Assembly: GCF_013817345.1 (NCBI RefSeq)
Contig: NZ_JACDCW010000030.1
Coordinates: 1-39,374, forward strand
Length of the DNA: 39,374 nucleotides
Source of the DNA: Methylibium sp.
GTDB lineage: Bacteria > Pseudomonadota > Gammaproteobacteria > Burkholderiales > Burkholderiaceae_C
Reading direction: 5' to 3'
Part shown: piece by piece, positions 16,656-24,172 of the stretch
Layout of the letters: every line of letters begins with the position of its first letter
Numbering within the stretch: position 1 is the first letter of the stretch
Made by a program: the position numbers and the translations under genes
Notes under the pieces: model-generated
What the model was told of the DNA's origin: nothing
Databases searched by the model: none
Seen by the model: the letters and a program-made list of their open reading frames with translations, nothing else

Positions 16656-17498
16656 ATGTCCAAATCTTCTTCCTTCTCACCGGGCGGCGCGCGCAAAGCC
16701 GGCCCCGCGCCGGCCCCCTCCTTGATCCGCAGCAGCCCAGAGCCGTTGTACCGGCAACTGGCTGAACGACTGCAGCGCGAGATCGACACCGGTGTGCTCG
16801 CGCCGGGCAGCAAGCTCGACACCGAATCGGTTCTGATGGCCCGCTTCGGCGTTAGCCGGGTCACGGTCAGGCAGGCCACCGCCGTGCTGCACAAGCACGG
16901 CAAGGTCGTGGCGAAGCGCGGGAAGGGCACCTTCGTGCTGGGCCGCGTGTTGCAGCACGATCTCGATGCGCTGCAGGGCTTTTACGACGCCCTTCGCAGC
17001 CAGGGCATCGAGCCGCAGACGCGGCTGCTCGAGTTCTCGCCCGATGCCGGAGCGCTCGACGAGCAGCGTCCCGTCGCGCTGGACCTGCCGGTGAGGCTGC
17101 AGCGCCTGTACAGCGTCGACGAGCGCGCCTTCGCGGTCGTGATCGGCTATTTGCCGACCGCCGCCGCCGGGCTCGGCGAAAAGCGCGCCGAGCACCTGAC
17201 CGTCTACCAGATCCTGCAGGAGTACCTCGGCCTGCGCGTGGCCCGCGCCGAAGTCACGATCCGCTGCCAGCGCCCGCCGCGGGCGATCGGCAAGCTGCTC
17301 GGCCTGAAGACTTCCGAGCAGGCTCTCGTGATGGAGCGCACTTCGTTTTCGCAGGACCAGCGCGCCTGCGAGTTCATGCGCATTCACATCGTCCCCGAAC
17401 GCTACGAGTTCCGGCTGCGGGTGCTGGGCGCGCTGGAGCTCGCGCGCTCGGTGCACCGCGTATCACTCCCCTCGGCCCCGGCGCCGATCCCGAAATGA
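16656..17498 (+). CDS. GntR-family regulator, HutC/UTRA subfamily
   Basis: A 280-residue regulator. The winged helix (about residues 28-98) shows LYRQLAERLQREIDTGVLAP, then LMARFGVSRVTVRQA and the wing KRGKGTFVLG. The UTRA effector domain covers about 100-265, with LYSVDERAFAVVIGYLP and the closing RFRIHI-like strand FMRIHIVPERYEFR. It lies 9 bases before the Bug binding protein, with the aconitase-X genes following on the same strand, so it most likely controls their uptake and breakdown and responds to the substrate or an intermediate. The ATG at 16656 is chosen over an upstream TTG because the DNA between overlaps the probable promoter and operator. Confidence 0.92.
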   Translation: MSKSSSFSPGGARKAGPAPAPSLIRSSPEPLYRQLAERLQREIDTGVLAPGSKLDTESVLMARFGVSRVTVRQATAVLHKHGKVVAKRGKGTFVLGRVLQHDLDALQGFYDALRSQGIEPQTRLLEFSPDAGALDEQRPVALDLPVRLQRLYSVDERAFAVVIGYLPTAAAGLGEKRAEHLTVYQILQEYLGLRVARAEVTIRCQRPPRAIGKLLGLKTSEQALVMERTSFSQDQRACEFMRIHIVPERYEFRLRVLGALELARSVHRVSLPSAPAPIPK

Positions 17499-17507
17499 AG
17501 AGAGGCC

Positions 17508-18515
17508 ATGATGTCTGAACAGCACCCTGATCATCCCGATTTCGACCGGCGCCGCGTTCTCGCGGCGGCAGCGGGCACCGCGGTGGCCGTTCTCGCAGGC
17601 CCGTCATTTGCGCAGTCGTTCCCGACGCACCCCATCCGCATGGTGGTTCCCTTTCCCGCAGGTGGACCGACCGACATCGTGGCCCGGCCGATCGCGGCGA
17701 TGCTCTCGGAGGCCCTCGGCCAGCAGGTGATCGTCGATAACCGTGGCGGTGCAGGCGGCTCCATCGGCGCCGACATCGTGGCCAAGGCGCCGCCCGACGG
17801 CTACACCATCCTGATGGGCACGGTGGGCACGCATGCCATCAACCCGAGCCTGTATCGCAAGCTGCCCTACGACCCGGTCGAGGACTTCACCGCGCTGGGC
17901 CTCGTCGCCTCCGCGCCCGTGGCGATCGTGGTGCATCCCTCGGCGCCGTACAAGAGCGTTGCCGAGCTGATCGCCGCGGCCAAGCGCGAGCCGGGCAGCA
18001 TCAATTTCGGATCGGCCGGCAACGGAACGCCGGGTCACCTGACCGGCGAAATGTTCGCCAAGGCGGCGGGTGTCGAGTTCAAGCACGTGCCCTACAAGGG
18101 CAGCGCCCCGGCGCTCAACGACCTGCTCGGGGCGCAGATCCCCTTGATGTTCGATCCCGTGCAATCGGTGCTGCAGCACGTGCGTGCCGGCAAGCTCCGG
18201 GCGCTCGCGGTCAGCAGCCGCCAGCGCTCACCGGTGCTCGAGCAGACGGCCAGCGTTTCCGAAGCGGGCTTGAAGGACTTCGAGGCCACGGCTTGGTGGG
18301 CTCTCTTCGCTCCTGCGGGGCTGCCCGCCGAGATCAGAACGAAGCTGTCGAACGAGATCAAGCGGATCGTTGCGTCCGATGCCTATGGCAAGCACCTGAT
18401 CGAGTTGGGCGTGGAGCCGGCGGTGGCCGCGAAACAGAGCTTTGCCGAGTTCCAGAAGGCGGAGCTGGAAAAGTGGGGCCGCGCCGTGCGCGAGTCCGGT
18501 GTTTCACTGGGTTGA
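17508..18515 (+). CDS. Bug/TctC-family periplasmic binding protein (orphan)
   Basis: A 335-residue substrate-binding protein of the tripartite tricarboxylate transporter type. The Tat-like leader FDRRRVLAAAAGTAVAVLAG ends at SFAQS. The family core follows: PIRMVVPFPAGGPTDIVAR, DNRGGAGGSIGADIVAK, ADGYT-like PDGYTILMGT, and VPYKGSAPALNDLLGAQI. No TctA or TctB membrane genes are present, as is common for the many orphan Bug proteins of Burkholderiales. The ligand is probably a carboxylate. Being sandwiched between GntR and aconitase X suggests that it binds the dehydratase's substrate or a precursor; that is inference. A purine-rich AGAGAGG site precedes the ATG. Confidence 0.92.
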   Translation: MMSEQHPDHPDFDRRRVLAAAAGTAVAVLAGPSFAQSFPTHPIRMVVPFPAGGPTDIVARPIAAMLSEALGQQVIVDNRGGAGGSIGADIVAKAPPDGYTILMGTVGTHAINPSLYRKLPYDPVEDFTALGLVASAPVAIVVHPSAPYKSVAELIAAAKREPGSINFGSAGNGTPGHLTGEMFAKAAGVEFKHVPYKGSAPALNDLLGAQIPLMFDPVQSVLQHVRAGKLRALAVSSRQRSPVLEQTASVSEAGLKDFEATAWWALFAPAGLPAEIRTKLSNEIKRIVASDAYGKHLIELGVEPAVAAKQSFAEFQKAELEKWGRAVRESGVSLG

Positions 18516-18572
18516 TCGGGCGAGCCGCCCCCTGTCGACACATCACTCCAACGAAAGCGACCGAGGGCCCGC

Positions 18573-19808
18573 ATGAAGCTCAACGAGGAAGAACAGGCAA
18601 TGCTTGCCGGCGAACTGGGGCAAGCTGCCCGCCTGGCCATCGAGCACCAGATCAAGGTCGGCGACTTCTTCGGCGCCGAGGATTTCGTGCCGGTCACGCA
18701 GGCCCACATCATGGCCGACACCGAAAGCCTGGGCGAAGCCGGCGTGCGCTGGCTGGAATCGCTTTCCGGGCACGGTGACAGCCGCGACGCGGTGCGCATC
18801 CCGACCATCACCGATCCGCGCGGCACCGACTTCGCCAAGGCCGGCATGCTCAAGCAGGCGCCCTGGATGCTCACGCTCGAGCGCCGGACCATCGACGCCT
18901 TCGTGAAGCTCGGTGTGTCGATGACCGACACCTGCATCAACTACCAGACCATCCAGGCCCCCACCCGCGGCGAGCATCTCGCTTTCGGCGATACCGGCGT
19001 GGTGATCTATTCCAACTCGATCTGCGGCGCACGCTCCAACTTCGAGGGCGGGCCGTCGGCGCTGTCGGCTGGCCTGACGGGGCGCACGCCGCGCTACGGT
19101 TTTCACCTGGACGCGCATCGGCAGGCCACGGTGCGCTTTCAGGTCGACTGGACCCCGCAGAGCCTGAACGACTGGGGCGCGCTGGGTGGCGTGATCGGCC
19201 GGCTGGCGGGCAACTACTGGTCGGTGCCCGTCGTCGAGGGGCTGCAGGGCTATCCGGGCTCGGATGCGCTCAAGCATTTCGGCGCGGCCATGGCGAGTTT
19301 CGGCTCCATTGCGCTGTTCCACCTCGTCGGCATCACGCCCGAAGCTTCACTGCTGAAGGACGTGGGCGGCGAGAAGCTGCCGGTGTCGCATCGCATCGGC
19401 CAAGCCGAGGTGAAGGCCTTGCAGGCTTCGTACGCAGTCGACGACGAGATCGACGTGGTGGTGTTTTCCGCGCCGCAACTCAGCCTGTACGAACTGCGCC
19501 AACTGGCCGATCTGTGCGAGGGACGGCGCTTTGTGCGGCCGCTGCTGGCGGTGACCAGCCCGCAGGTCAAGCCCGATGCGGACCGCTTCGGCATCACCGG
19601 GCGCATCGAGGCCGCCGGCGGCCAGGTGCTGTCGGGCATGTGCTTCTACCAGTCCTATGCCCGCGAGATCGCCGAAGCCAACGGCTGGAAACGCCTGGCC
19701 ACGAACAGCGCCAAGCTGGTGAACATCCTCGGCGGCTACGGCTACGTGCCCATGCTCGCCTCGATGGAGCATTGCGTCGAAGCGGCGCAAACCGGACGGC
19801 TCGCATGA
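18573..19808 (+). CDS. Aconitase X catalytic domain, large subunit (dehydratase)
   Basis: A 411-residue protein of the aconitase-X (formerly DUF521) family. Characterised bacterial members are cis-3-hydroxy-L-proline dehydratases; archaeal ones act on phosphomevalonate. Three cysteines are placed as expected for the iron-sulfur cluster: C121 in TDTCINYQ, C151 in NSICGARSN and C357 in SGMCFYQSY. Other family motifs are FGDTGVVIYSNS and RTPRYGFHLD. The stop overlaps the small-subunit start as ATGA. The neighbourhood lacks the proline-racemase-like or pyrroline reductase genes usual in hydroxyproline loci, so another small hydroxy-acid is possible. The start at 18573 follows GAGGG. The family is sure; the substrate is open. 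Confidence 0.92.
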   Translation: MKLNEEEQAMLAGELGQAARLAIEHQIKVGDFFGAEDFVPVTQAHIMADTESLGEAGVRWLESLSGHGDSRDAVRIPTITDPRGTDFAKAGMLKQAPWMLTLERRTIDAFVKLGVSMTDTCINYQTIQAPTRGEHLAFGDTGVVIYSNSICGARSNFEGGPSALSAGLTGRTPRYGFHLDAHRQATVRFQVDWTPQSLNDWGALGGVIGRLAGNYWSVPVVEGLQGYPGSDALKHFGAAMASFGSIALFHLVGITPEASLLKDVGGEKLPVSHRIGQAEVKALQASYAVDDEIDVVVFSAPQLSLYELRQLADLCEGRRFVRPLLAVTSPQVKPDADRFGITGRIEAAGGQVLSGMCFYQSYAREIAEANGWKRLATNSAKLVNILGGYGYVPMLASMEHCVEAAQTGRLA

Positions 19809-20245
19809 GCGAACTGCCCGACCACACGATGCAAGGAAGCACGGTCATGGAATTCAAGGCACGGCATGCGATCGGCTTGCCGGTGACGGGCGAGGCGCTG
19901 GTCGCGCACGACGGCTTTTCGGCGCGTTACGACCTGGACCGCATCAACGGCACGTTCACGCGGCCGGCCCACAAGCTGGTGGGCCAGTCCTACGTGGGCA
20001 AGGTTCTGGTGCTCGACACCGCGAAGGGCGGCGTGGCGAGCGCATGGATGCTGCACGAGATGGCCTCGCGCGGCATCGTGCCGAAAGCCATCGTCTTCAA
20101 CACCGTCAATCCGATCCTCGCGCAAGGGGCGGCTTTCGGTGACATCACCATGCTGGCCGGCTTCGACCAGGACATCACCGCGAAGGTGCCCCATGGAGCG
20201 ACGGTGGAGATCGATCCGGCGAACCGGACCTTGCGGGTGCTGTAG
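19805..20245 (+). CDS. Aconitase X swivel-domain small subunit
   Basis: A 146-residue protein of the DUF126/aconitase-X swivel family, the partner that closes over the active site of the large subunit encoded just upstream. The recognisable core is LVGQSYVGKVLVLDTAKGGVA, a phosphate/Ser-loop-like motif, then ASAWMLHEM and the strand PKAIVFNTVNPILAQGA. The first ~16 residues are non-conserved, and a second ATG lies at the 17th codon (VMEFKARHAIG). However, the first ATG overlaps the large-subunit stop by four bases, which favours coupled translation. It completes a two-subunit enzyme. Confidence 0.9.
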   Translation: MSELPDHTMQGSTVMEFKARHAIGLPVTGEALVAHDGFSARYDLDRINGTFTRPAHKLVGQSYVGKVLVLDTAKGGVASAWMLHEMASRGIVPKAIVFNTVNPILAQGAAFGDITMLAGFDQDITAKVPHGATVEIDPANRTLRVL

Positions 20246-20374
20246 CGAGGCGGGTTCGGCCGGTCGGTCGCCGGCTGCTACTGCTACAGAACGGTGCGGT
20301 GTAGGGCGCGATGTAAGGTTTCGGTTGCGCGGGCGACACTCGGCGGTTACGCCGCCTTGTCATCGCCTCCCCGC

Positions 20375-21358
20375 ATGCTTTCTTCGCCCGCCTCTCCCGG
20401 CCGCTCCTGCCCGCTGCACTACCGCTATGCCCCTGGCGTGTTCGCGCGAACGGACGAGTTGCGGGCCGAGGTGCTCTACGTGGTCGGCGGCCTGTACGGC
20501 AACCTGTCGGCCTGGCGCGAAGCCGTGCGACTGCTGGCGGTGGAGGAACGCGCGGCCGGCGCCGGGCGGGTTGCGCTCGTGCTCAACGGCGACTTTCACT
20601 GGTTCGACGCCGACGCGGGCTGGTTCGGCGAGGTCGAGCGCGAGACCGCCGGCCACCTGCGCCTGCGTGGCAACGTGGAAACCGAGATCGCCGATCCCGA
20701 AGCCGGCGCCGGTTGCGGCTGCGCTTACCCGCAGGACGTTTCGGATGCCGTGGTGGAGCGCTCCAACCGGATCATCGAGCGCCTGCGCACTACCGCGCGC
20801 GAACTGCCCGGAGTCACGGCCGCGCTGGCGGCCTTGCCCATGCACGCGGTCGCCCGCGTCGGCGAGACGCGCTGGGGCCTGGTGCACGGCGACGCCGAAT
20901 CGCTGGCCGGTTGGGGCTTCGACCCGGCCGCGCTCGGCGCAGATGAGCGGGGCGCGTGGATCGAACGCGCGTTGCGCGAGGCGGAGGTCGACGGCTTCGC
21001 ATCGAGTCACACCTGCGCACCGGCCTTGCGCGCCTTCACCGTCGATGGGCGCGAGCGGCTGATCATCAACAACGGCGCGGCCGGCATGCCGAACTTCGCG
21101 GGCACCCGCGCCGGCGTGATCACACGCATCGGCACCTCCGCACCGCCCGACGGCCTGCCGGTGCTCTACGGTCGCACGCTGCGCGGCGTGCAGGTGCATG
21201 CGATTGCGCTGCATTACGACCATGCTGCCTTCTTGCGCCGGTTCCTCGCCGTATGGCCCGAGGGCAGCGATGCGCATGCCTCCTACTTCGCGCGCATCGT
21301 CGACGGCCCCGACTGGTGCATCGCACAGGCGCTGGGCGCCCGCGAAGCGCGCGCCTGA
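20375..21358 (+). CDS. Metallophosphoesterase-superfamily protein with degenerate first metal motif
   Basis: A 327-residue calcineurin-like phosphoesterase relative. Motifs in order: VVGGLYGNLSA where DxHGN is expected, LVLNGDFHWFD (GDxx block), LRLRGNVETEI (the GNHE block with Val for His), GLVHGDAESL, SSHTCAP (GHTH-like) and NNGAAGMPN. So the first-site Asp and His are replaced by Gly and Tyr, while the later motifs largely persist. Activity may be altered or lost. The next two genes on the same strand encode a PhnD/PhnE-type importer, so it may process a phosphorylated ligand. The ATG at 20375 is uncertain: the preceding bases lack a strong site. The 129-base gap upstream holds only a small GGCGG/CCGCC dyad. 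Confidence 0.75.
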   Translation: MLSSPASPGRSCPLHYRYAPGVFARTDELRAEVLYVVGGLYGNLSAWREAVRLLAVEERAAGAGRVALVLNGDFHWFDADAGWFGEVERETAGHLRLRGNVETEIADPEAGAGCGCAYPQDVSDAVVERSNRIIERLRTTARELPGVTAALAALPMHAVARVGETRWGLVHGDAESLAGWGFDPAALGADERGAWIERALREAEVDGFASSHTCAPALRAFTVDGRERLIINNGAAGMPNFAGTRAGVITRIGTSAPPDGLPVLYGRTLRGVQVHAIALHYDHAAFLRRFLAVWPEGSDAHASYFARIVDGPDWCIAQALGAREARA

Positions 21359-21391
21359 ACCCGTTCGTCCATCACTCACCGAGGATTGCTC

Positions 21392-22282
21392 GTGCAAAGA
21401 CGTTCTCTGCTCGCCGCCGCAGCGGCCGGCCTCGCGCCCATTGGGGCATTCGCAACGCGTGATGCCCATGCCCGGACCACCGAGCCGCTTCAGTTCGGCG
21501 TCGGCCTGTTCCAGCCCGACCGCGAGAAGAACGAGGCCACCTATCGCCCGTTGGCGGCCTGGCTCGCAGCCCGGCTCTCGCGCCAGGTCGTGCTGCGCAC
21601 CGTCGATACGTGGGAAGGCCTGGCCAAGTCGCTCGCCGCCGGCGAAACCGACATCGCGCTGATGGGCCCCTGGGGCTACGTGCTCGCCAACAACGAGGCC
21701 GGGGCGCAGGCCGTCTCGACCATCCTGTACGAAGGCAAGCCCGAGTACCGCGCCATCATGATCACGCACCCGCGCAGCGGCATTCGAAGCATCGACGACC
21801 TGAAAGGCCGCAGCTTCGCCTTCGGCGACAAGGGCTCGACTTCGGGCTACCTGATTCCAGTGCATGAGTTTCAAAAGCGCGGCATCGACCCCGAGACGTA
21901 CTTCTCGCGCGTGATCTACACGAAGCACCAGGCGATCGAGACCCAGGTGGTGCGCGGCGAACTCGATGCCGGCGCCGACTACAACCGCAACCGCGACGCC
22001 ATGATTGCGCAGGGCCTCATCAAGGCCGAAGACAGCCGCATCTTCTGGACCTCGGCACCGCTGCCCAACGACGCGGTGGCCGTGAGTGCGACCCTGGCGC
22101 GCGACGCCGGCTTCGTCGCCGAGTTGCGGGCGGCACTCGAAGCCGTGGGCGGCGAGCTCGCGCGCAAGCCGCAGCTGCTGCCGGCCCGCTACACCGGCTT
22201 CGTGAACAGCGACAACACCGCCTATGCGGCGATCCGCGATGCCGGCTTGGCGACGGGTAAGCTGATGCCGCCGCGGCGCTGA
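21392..22282 (+). CDS. PhnD-like phosphonate/phosphate/phosphite-type ABC binding protein
   Basis: A 296-residue periplasmic binding protein of the PhnD/PtxB family. The twin-arginine-like leader QRRSLLAAAAAGLAPIGAF ends around AHART. Family motifs: LQFGVGLFQPDREKNEATYRP-like opening, GETDIALMGPWGYVLA, LKGRSFAFGDKGSTSGYLIP, and VRGELDAGADYNRN. The GTG start at 21392 has GAGGA six bases upstream; a TTG at 21386 would touch it. The permease gene follows after 13 bases. Ligands in this family range from phosphonates and phosphite to phosphate esters, and an arsenic-sensing relative (AioX) is known, so the ligand cannot be named from sequence. Confidence 0.88.
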   Translation: MQRRSLLAAAAAGLAPIGAFATRDAHARTTEPLQFGVGLFQPDREKNEATYRPLAAWLAARLSRQVVLRTVDTWEGLAKSLAAGETDIALMGPWGYVLANNEAGAQAVSTILYEGKPEYRAIMITHPRSGIRSIDDLKGRSFAFGDKGSTSGYLIPVHEFQKRGIDPETYFSRVIYTKHQAIETQVVRGELDAGADYNRNRDAMIAQGLIKAEDSRIFWTSAPLPNDAVAVSATLARDAGFVAELRAALEAVGGELARKPQLLPARYTGFVNSDNTAYAAIRDAGLATGKLMPPRR

Positions 22283-22295
22283 AGGCGGCTGTACG

Positions 22296-23198
22296 ATGAA
22301 GTGCAGCAGTGCTCCCGGCGCCGTCGCGGCACTCACGCAATGGCGCTGGCAATGGGTGCTGCTTGCCTATGCCGCGCTCATCGCCGCGAGCCTGGGCAGC
22401 CTGCTCGTGCAGGGCGAGCTGAGTTTCGGCCGCAACCCTTATCAGAACCTCGTGCGCACGCTGGACGAGTTGTCGCGGCCGAGCTTCCTCGATCTCTGGT
22501 TCGGCGAGCCGCGTCTGGAGTACCGCTCCGACGACGGGCGCCTGCTGCGCGTCGAGGACCGCCGCGCCGTGGAGGCGAGCTGGCTGCGCGGCCTGCTCGA
22601 GGCGACGTGGACGACGCTCAAGATCGGCACGCTCGGTTCCTTTTTCGCCGGCGTGATTGCGCTTCCGCTCGGCTTTCTGGCCGCGCGCAATGCCGGTGCG
22701 CCGCCCTGGTTGGCCTCGGCCGTGCGCGCACTGCTCGACGCCACACGTTCGATCCACACGCTGGTCTTCGGCCTGATCTACGTGGGCATCGTCGGCCTCG
22801 GGCCGATGGCCGGCATCCTGGCTATCGCCTCGCATTCGCTCGGCAGCTACGGCAAGCTCTACGCCGAGGCGATCGAGCAGGCCGACGCCAACCTGTTCGA
22901 AAGCGGCCTGGCGCTCGGCCTCGCACCCTGGCAGGTGATCGCGCATGCGATGCGGCGCGGCTTCTATCCCGCCTTCGTCTCCACCCACCTCTATCTGTGG
23001 GAGTTCAACGTGCGCGACTCGACCGTGCTCGGCCTCATCGGCGCCGGCGGCCTGGGCCTGCTGGTGTCGGAGGCCGTCAGCCTGTTCCAGTGGGAGCGGC
23101 TGGCCACGCTGCTGATCGTGATCGTGGCGCTGGTGGTGGCGATGGACCGGCTCGGTGCGTGGGTGCGTGGGCGGCTGCTGCGAACGGCGGGGCGCTGA
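22296..23198 (+). CDS. PhnE-like ABC permease
   Basis: A 300-residue inner-membrane permease with about six hydrophobic helices, among them WVLLAYAALIAASLGSLLV at the start, LGSFFAGVIALPLGFLAA and LATLLIVIVALVVAM near the end. The cytoplasmic EAA loop reads YAEAIEQADANLFESGLALG and contacts an ATPase subunit. It resembles PhnE, including the periplasmic insert DLWFGEPRLEYRSDDGRLLR between helix 1 and the core. No PhnC-type ATPase gene is present on either side; the next gene is on the opposite strand, 21 bases after its end. It therefore either borrows an ATPase encoded elsewhere or belongs to a broken operon. Confidence 0.88.
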   Translation: MKCSSAPGAVAALTQWRWQWVLLAYAALIAASLGSLLVQGELSFGRNPYQNLVRTLDELSRPSFLDLWFGEPRLEYRSDDGRLLRVEDRRAVEASWLRGLLEATWTTLKIGTLGSFFAGVIALPLGFLAARNAGAPPWLASAVRALLDATRSIHTLVFGLIYVGIVGLGPMAGILAIASHSLGSYGKLYAEAIEQADANLFESGLALGLAPWQVIAHAMRRGFYPAFVSTHLYLWEFNVRDSTVLGLIGAGGLGLLVSEAVSLFQWERLATLLIVIVALVVAMDRLGAWVRGRLLRTAGR

Positions 23199-23219
23199 AT
23201 GCGGGCTGCCCTTGCGCCT

Positions 23220-24107
23220 TCAGCCGATGCGCCGCGCGATCAAGGCCGCCAGACGCGTGCGCACTTCCTCGCTCATCTGTGCCGGCTGGGTCACCAGCGC
23301 CGAGTCGAGCGCCGTGTGAGCGGCAGACTCGGGCGCATGCCGGTGCAGCCACGCGATGGCGTGGCGCACGACGGTCTGCGCATGGGCGGCGTTCTTCATC
23401 AGGTTCGCCAGCGCCAGATCGGCGGTCACGCCGGCGTCGCGCGGGTGCCAGCAGTCGTAGTCGGTCACGAGGGCCAGGGTCGCGTAGCCGATCTCGGCCT
23501 CGCGCGCCAGCTTGGCTTCGGGCATGTTGGTCATGCCGATCACCGCGGCGCCGAGGCTGCGGTACCAGGCCGATTCGGCGCGCGTGGAGAACTGCGGGCC
23601 CTCGATGCACACATAGGTGCCGCCGCGGTGCAGGCCTGCCTCGTCGAGCGCATGGCTCCTGGCCGCGGCCGCGTAACCGGCTTCGAGCGAGCGGGAGACT
23701 GCCGCGCACACCGGATCGCCCATCGCCACGTGTGCCACCGCGCCGCAGCCGAAGAAGCTGCTCTCGCGGTGTTTGGTGAGGTCGATGAACTGATCGGGCA
23801 GCAGCATGTCGAGCGGGCGCACCGCCTCGCGCAGCGAGCCGACGGCCGAGACCGAGATCAGGTACTTCACGCCCAGCGACTTGAGCGCGTAGACGTTGGC
23901 GCGGTAGTTCACCTCGCCCGGCAGCAGCCGGTGGCCGCGGCCGTGCCGCGCGAGGAAGACGACCGGTGCGTCGTCGATGCGGCCGCTGACCAGCACGTCG
24001 GAAGGTTGGCCGAAGGGCGTGTCGAGGGTGTGCTCGCGCGCGTCCTCGAGCCCCTCCATCCGATAAAGGCCGCTGCCTCCTATGACGCCGATGGCGATGT
24101 CTTGCAT
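23220..24107 (-). CDS. mtnP: S-methyl-5'-thioadenosine phosphorylase
   Basis: A 295-residue cytoplasmic phosphorylase that splits 5'-methylthioadenosine (and 5'-deoxyadenosine-type nucleosides) into adenine and the ribose-1-phosphate derivative. The phosphate loop is GVIGGSGLY; further motifs are FLARHGRGHRLLPGEVNYRAN, CIEGPQFSTRAES and GMTNMPEAKLAREAEI. Adenine rather than hypoxanthine specificity is indicated by TDYDCWH, matching the Asp-x-Asp of human MTAP. An AGAGG site precedes the ATG. It diverges, with only 65 bases between, from the FAD enzyme and ArsS cluster. That matters because radical SAM chemistry with 5'-deoxyadenosyl products yields nucleosides this enzyme could split; that link is inference. 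Confidence 0.93.
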   Translation of the reverse strand: MQDIAIGVIGGSGLYRMEGLEDAREHTLDTPFGQPSDVLVSGRIDDAPVVFLARHGRGHRLLPGEVNYRANVYALKSLGVKYLISVSAVGSLREAVRPLDMLLPDQFIDLTKHRESSFFGCGAVAHVAMGDPVCAAVSRSLEAGYAAAARSHALDEAGLHRGGTYVCIEGPQFSTRAESAWYRSLGAAVIGMTNMPEAKLAREAEIGYATLALVTDYDCWHPRDAGVTADLALANLMKNAAHAQTVVRHAIAWLHRHAPESAAHTALDSALVTQPAQMSEEVRTRLAALIARRIG

Positions 24108-24172
24108 GGATGCCTCTTTGCAGTGAGGCCCGCATCATCGCAAAGCGCGCGGGAGCGCGGGTGTTGGCGGCC

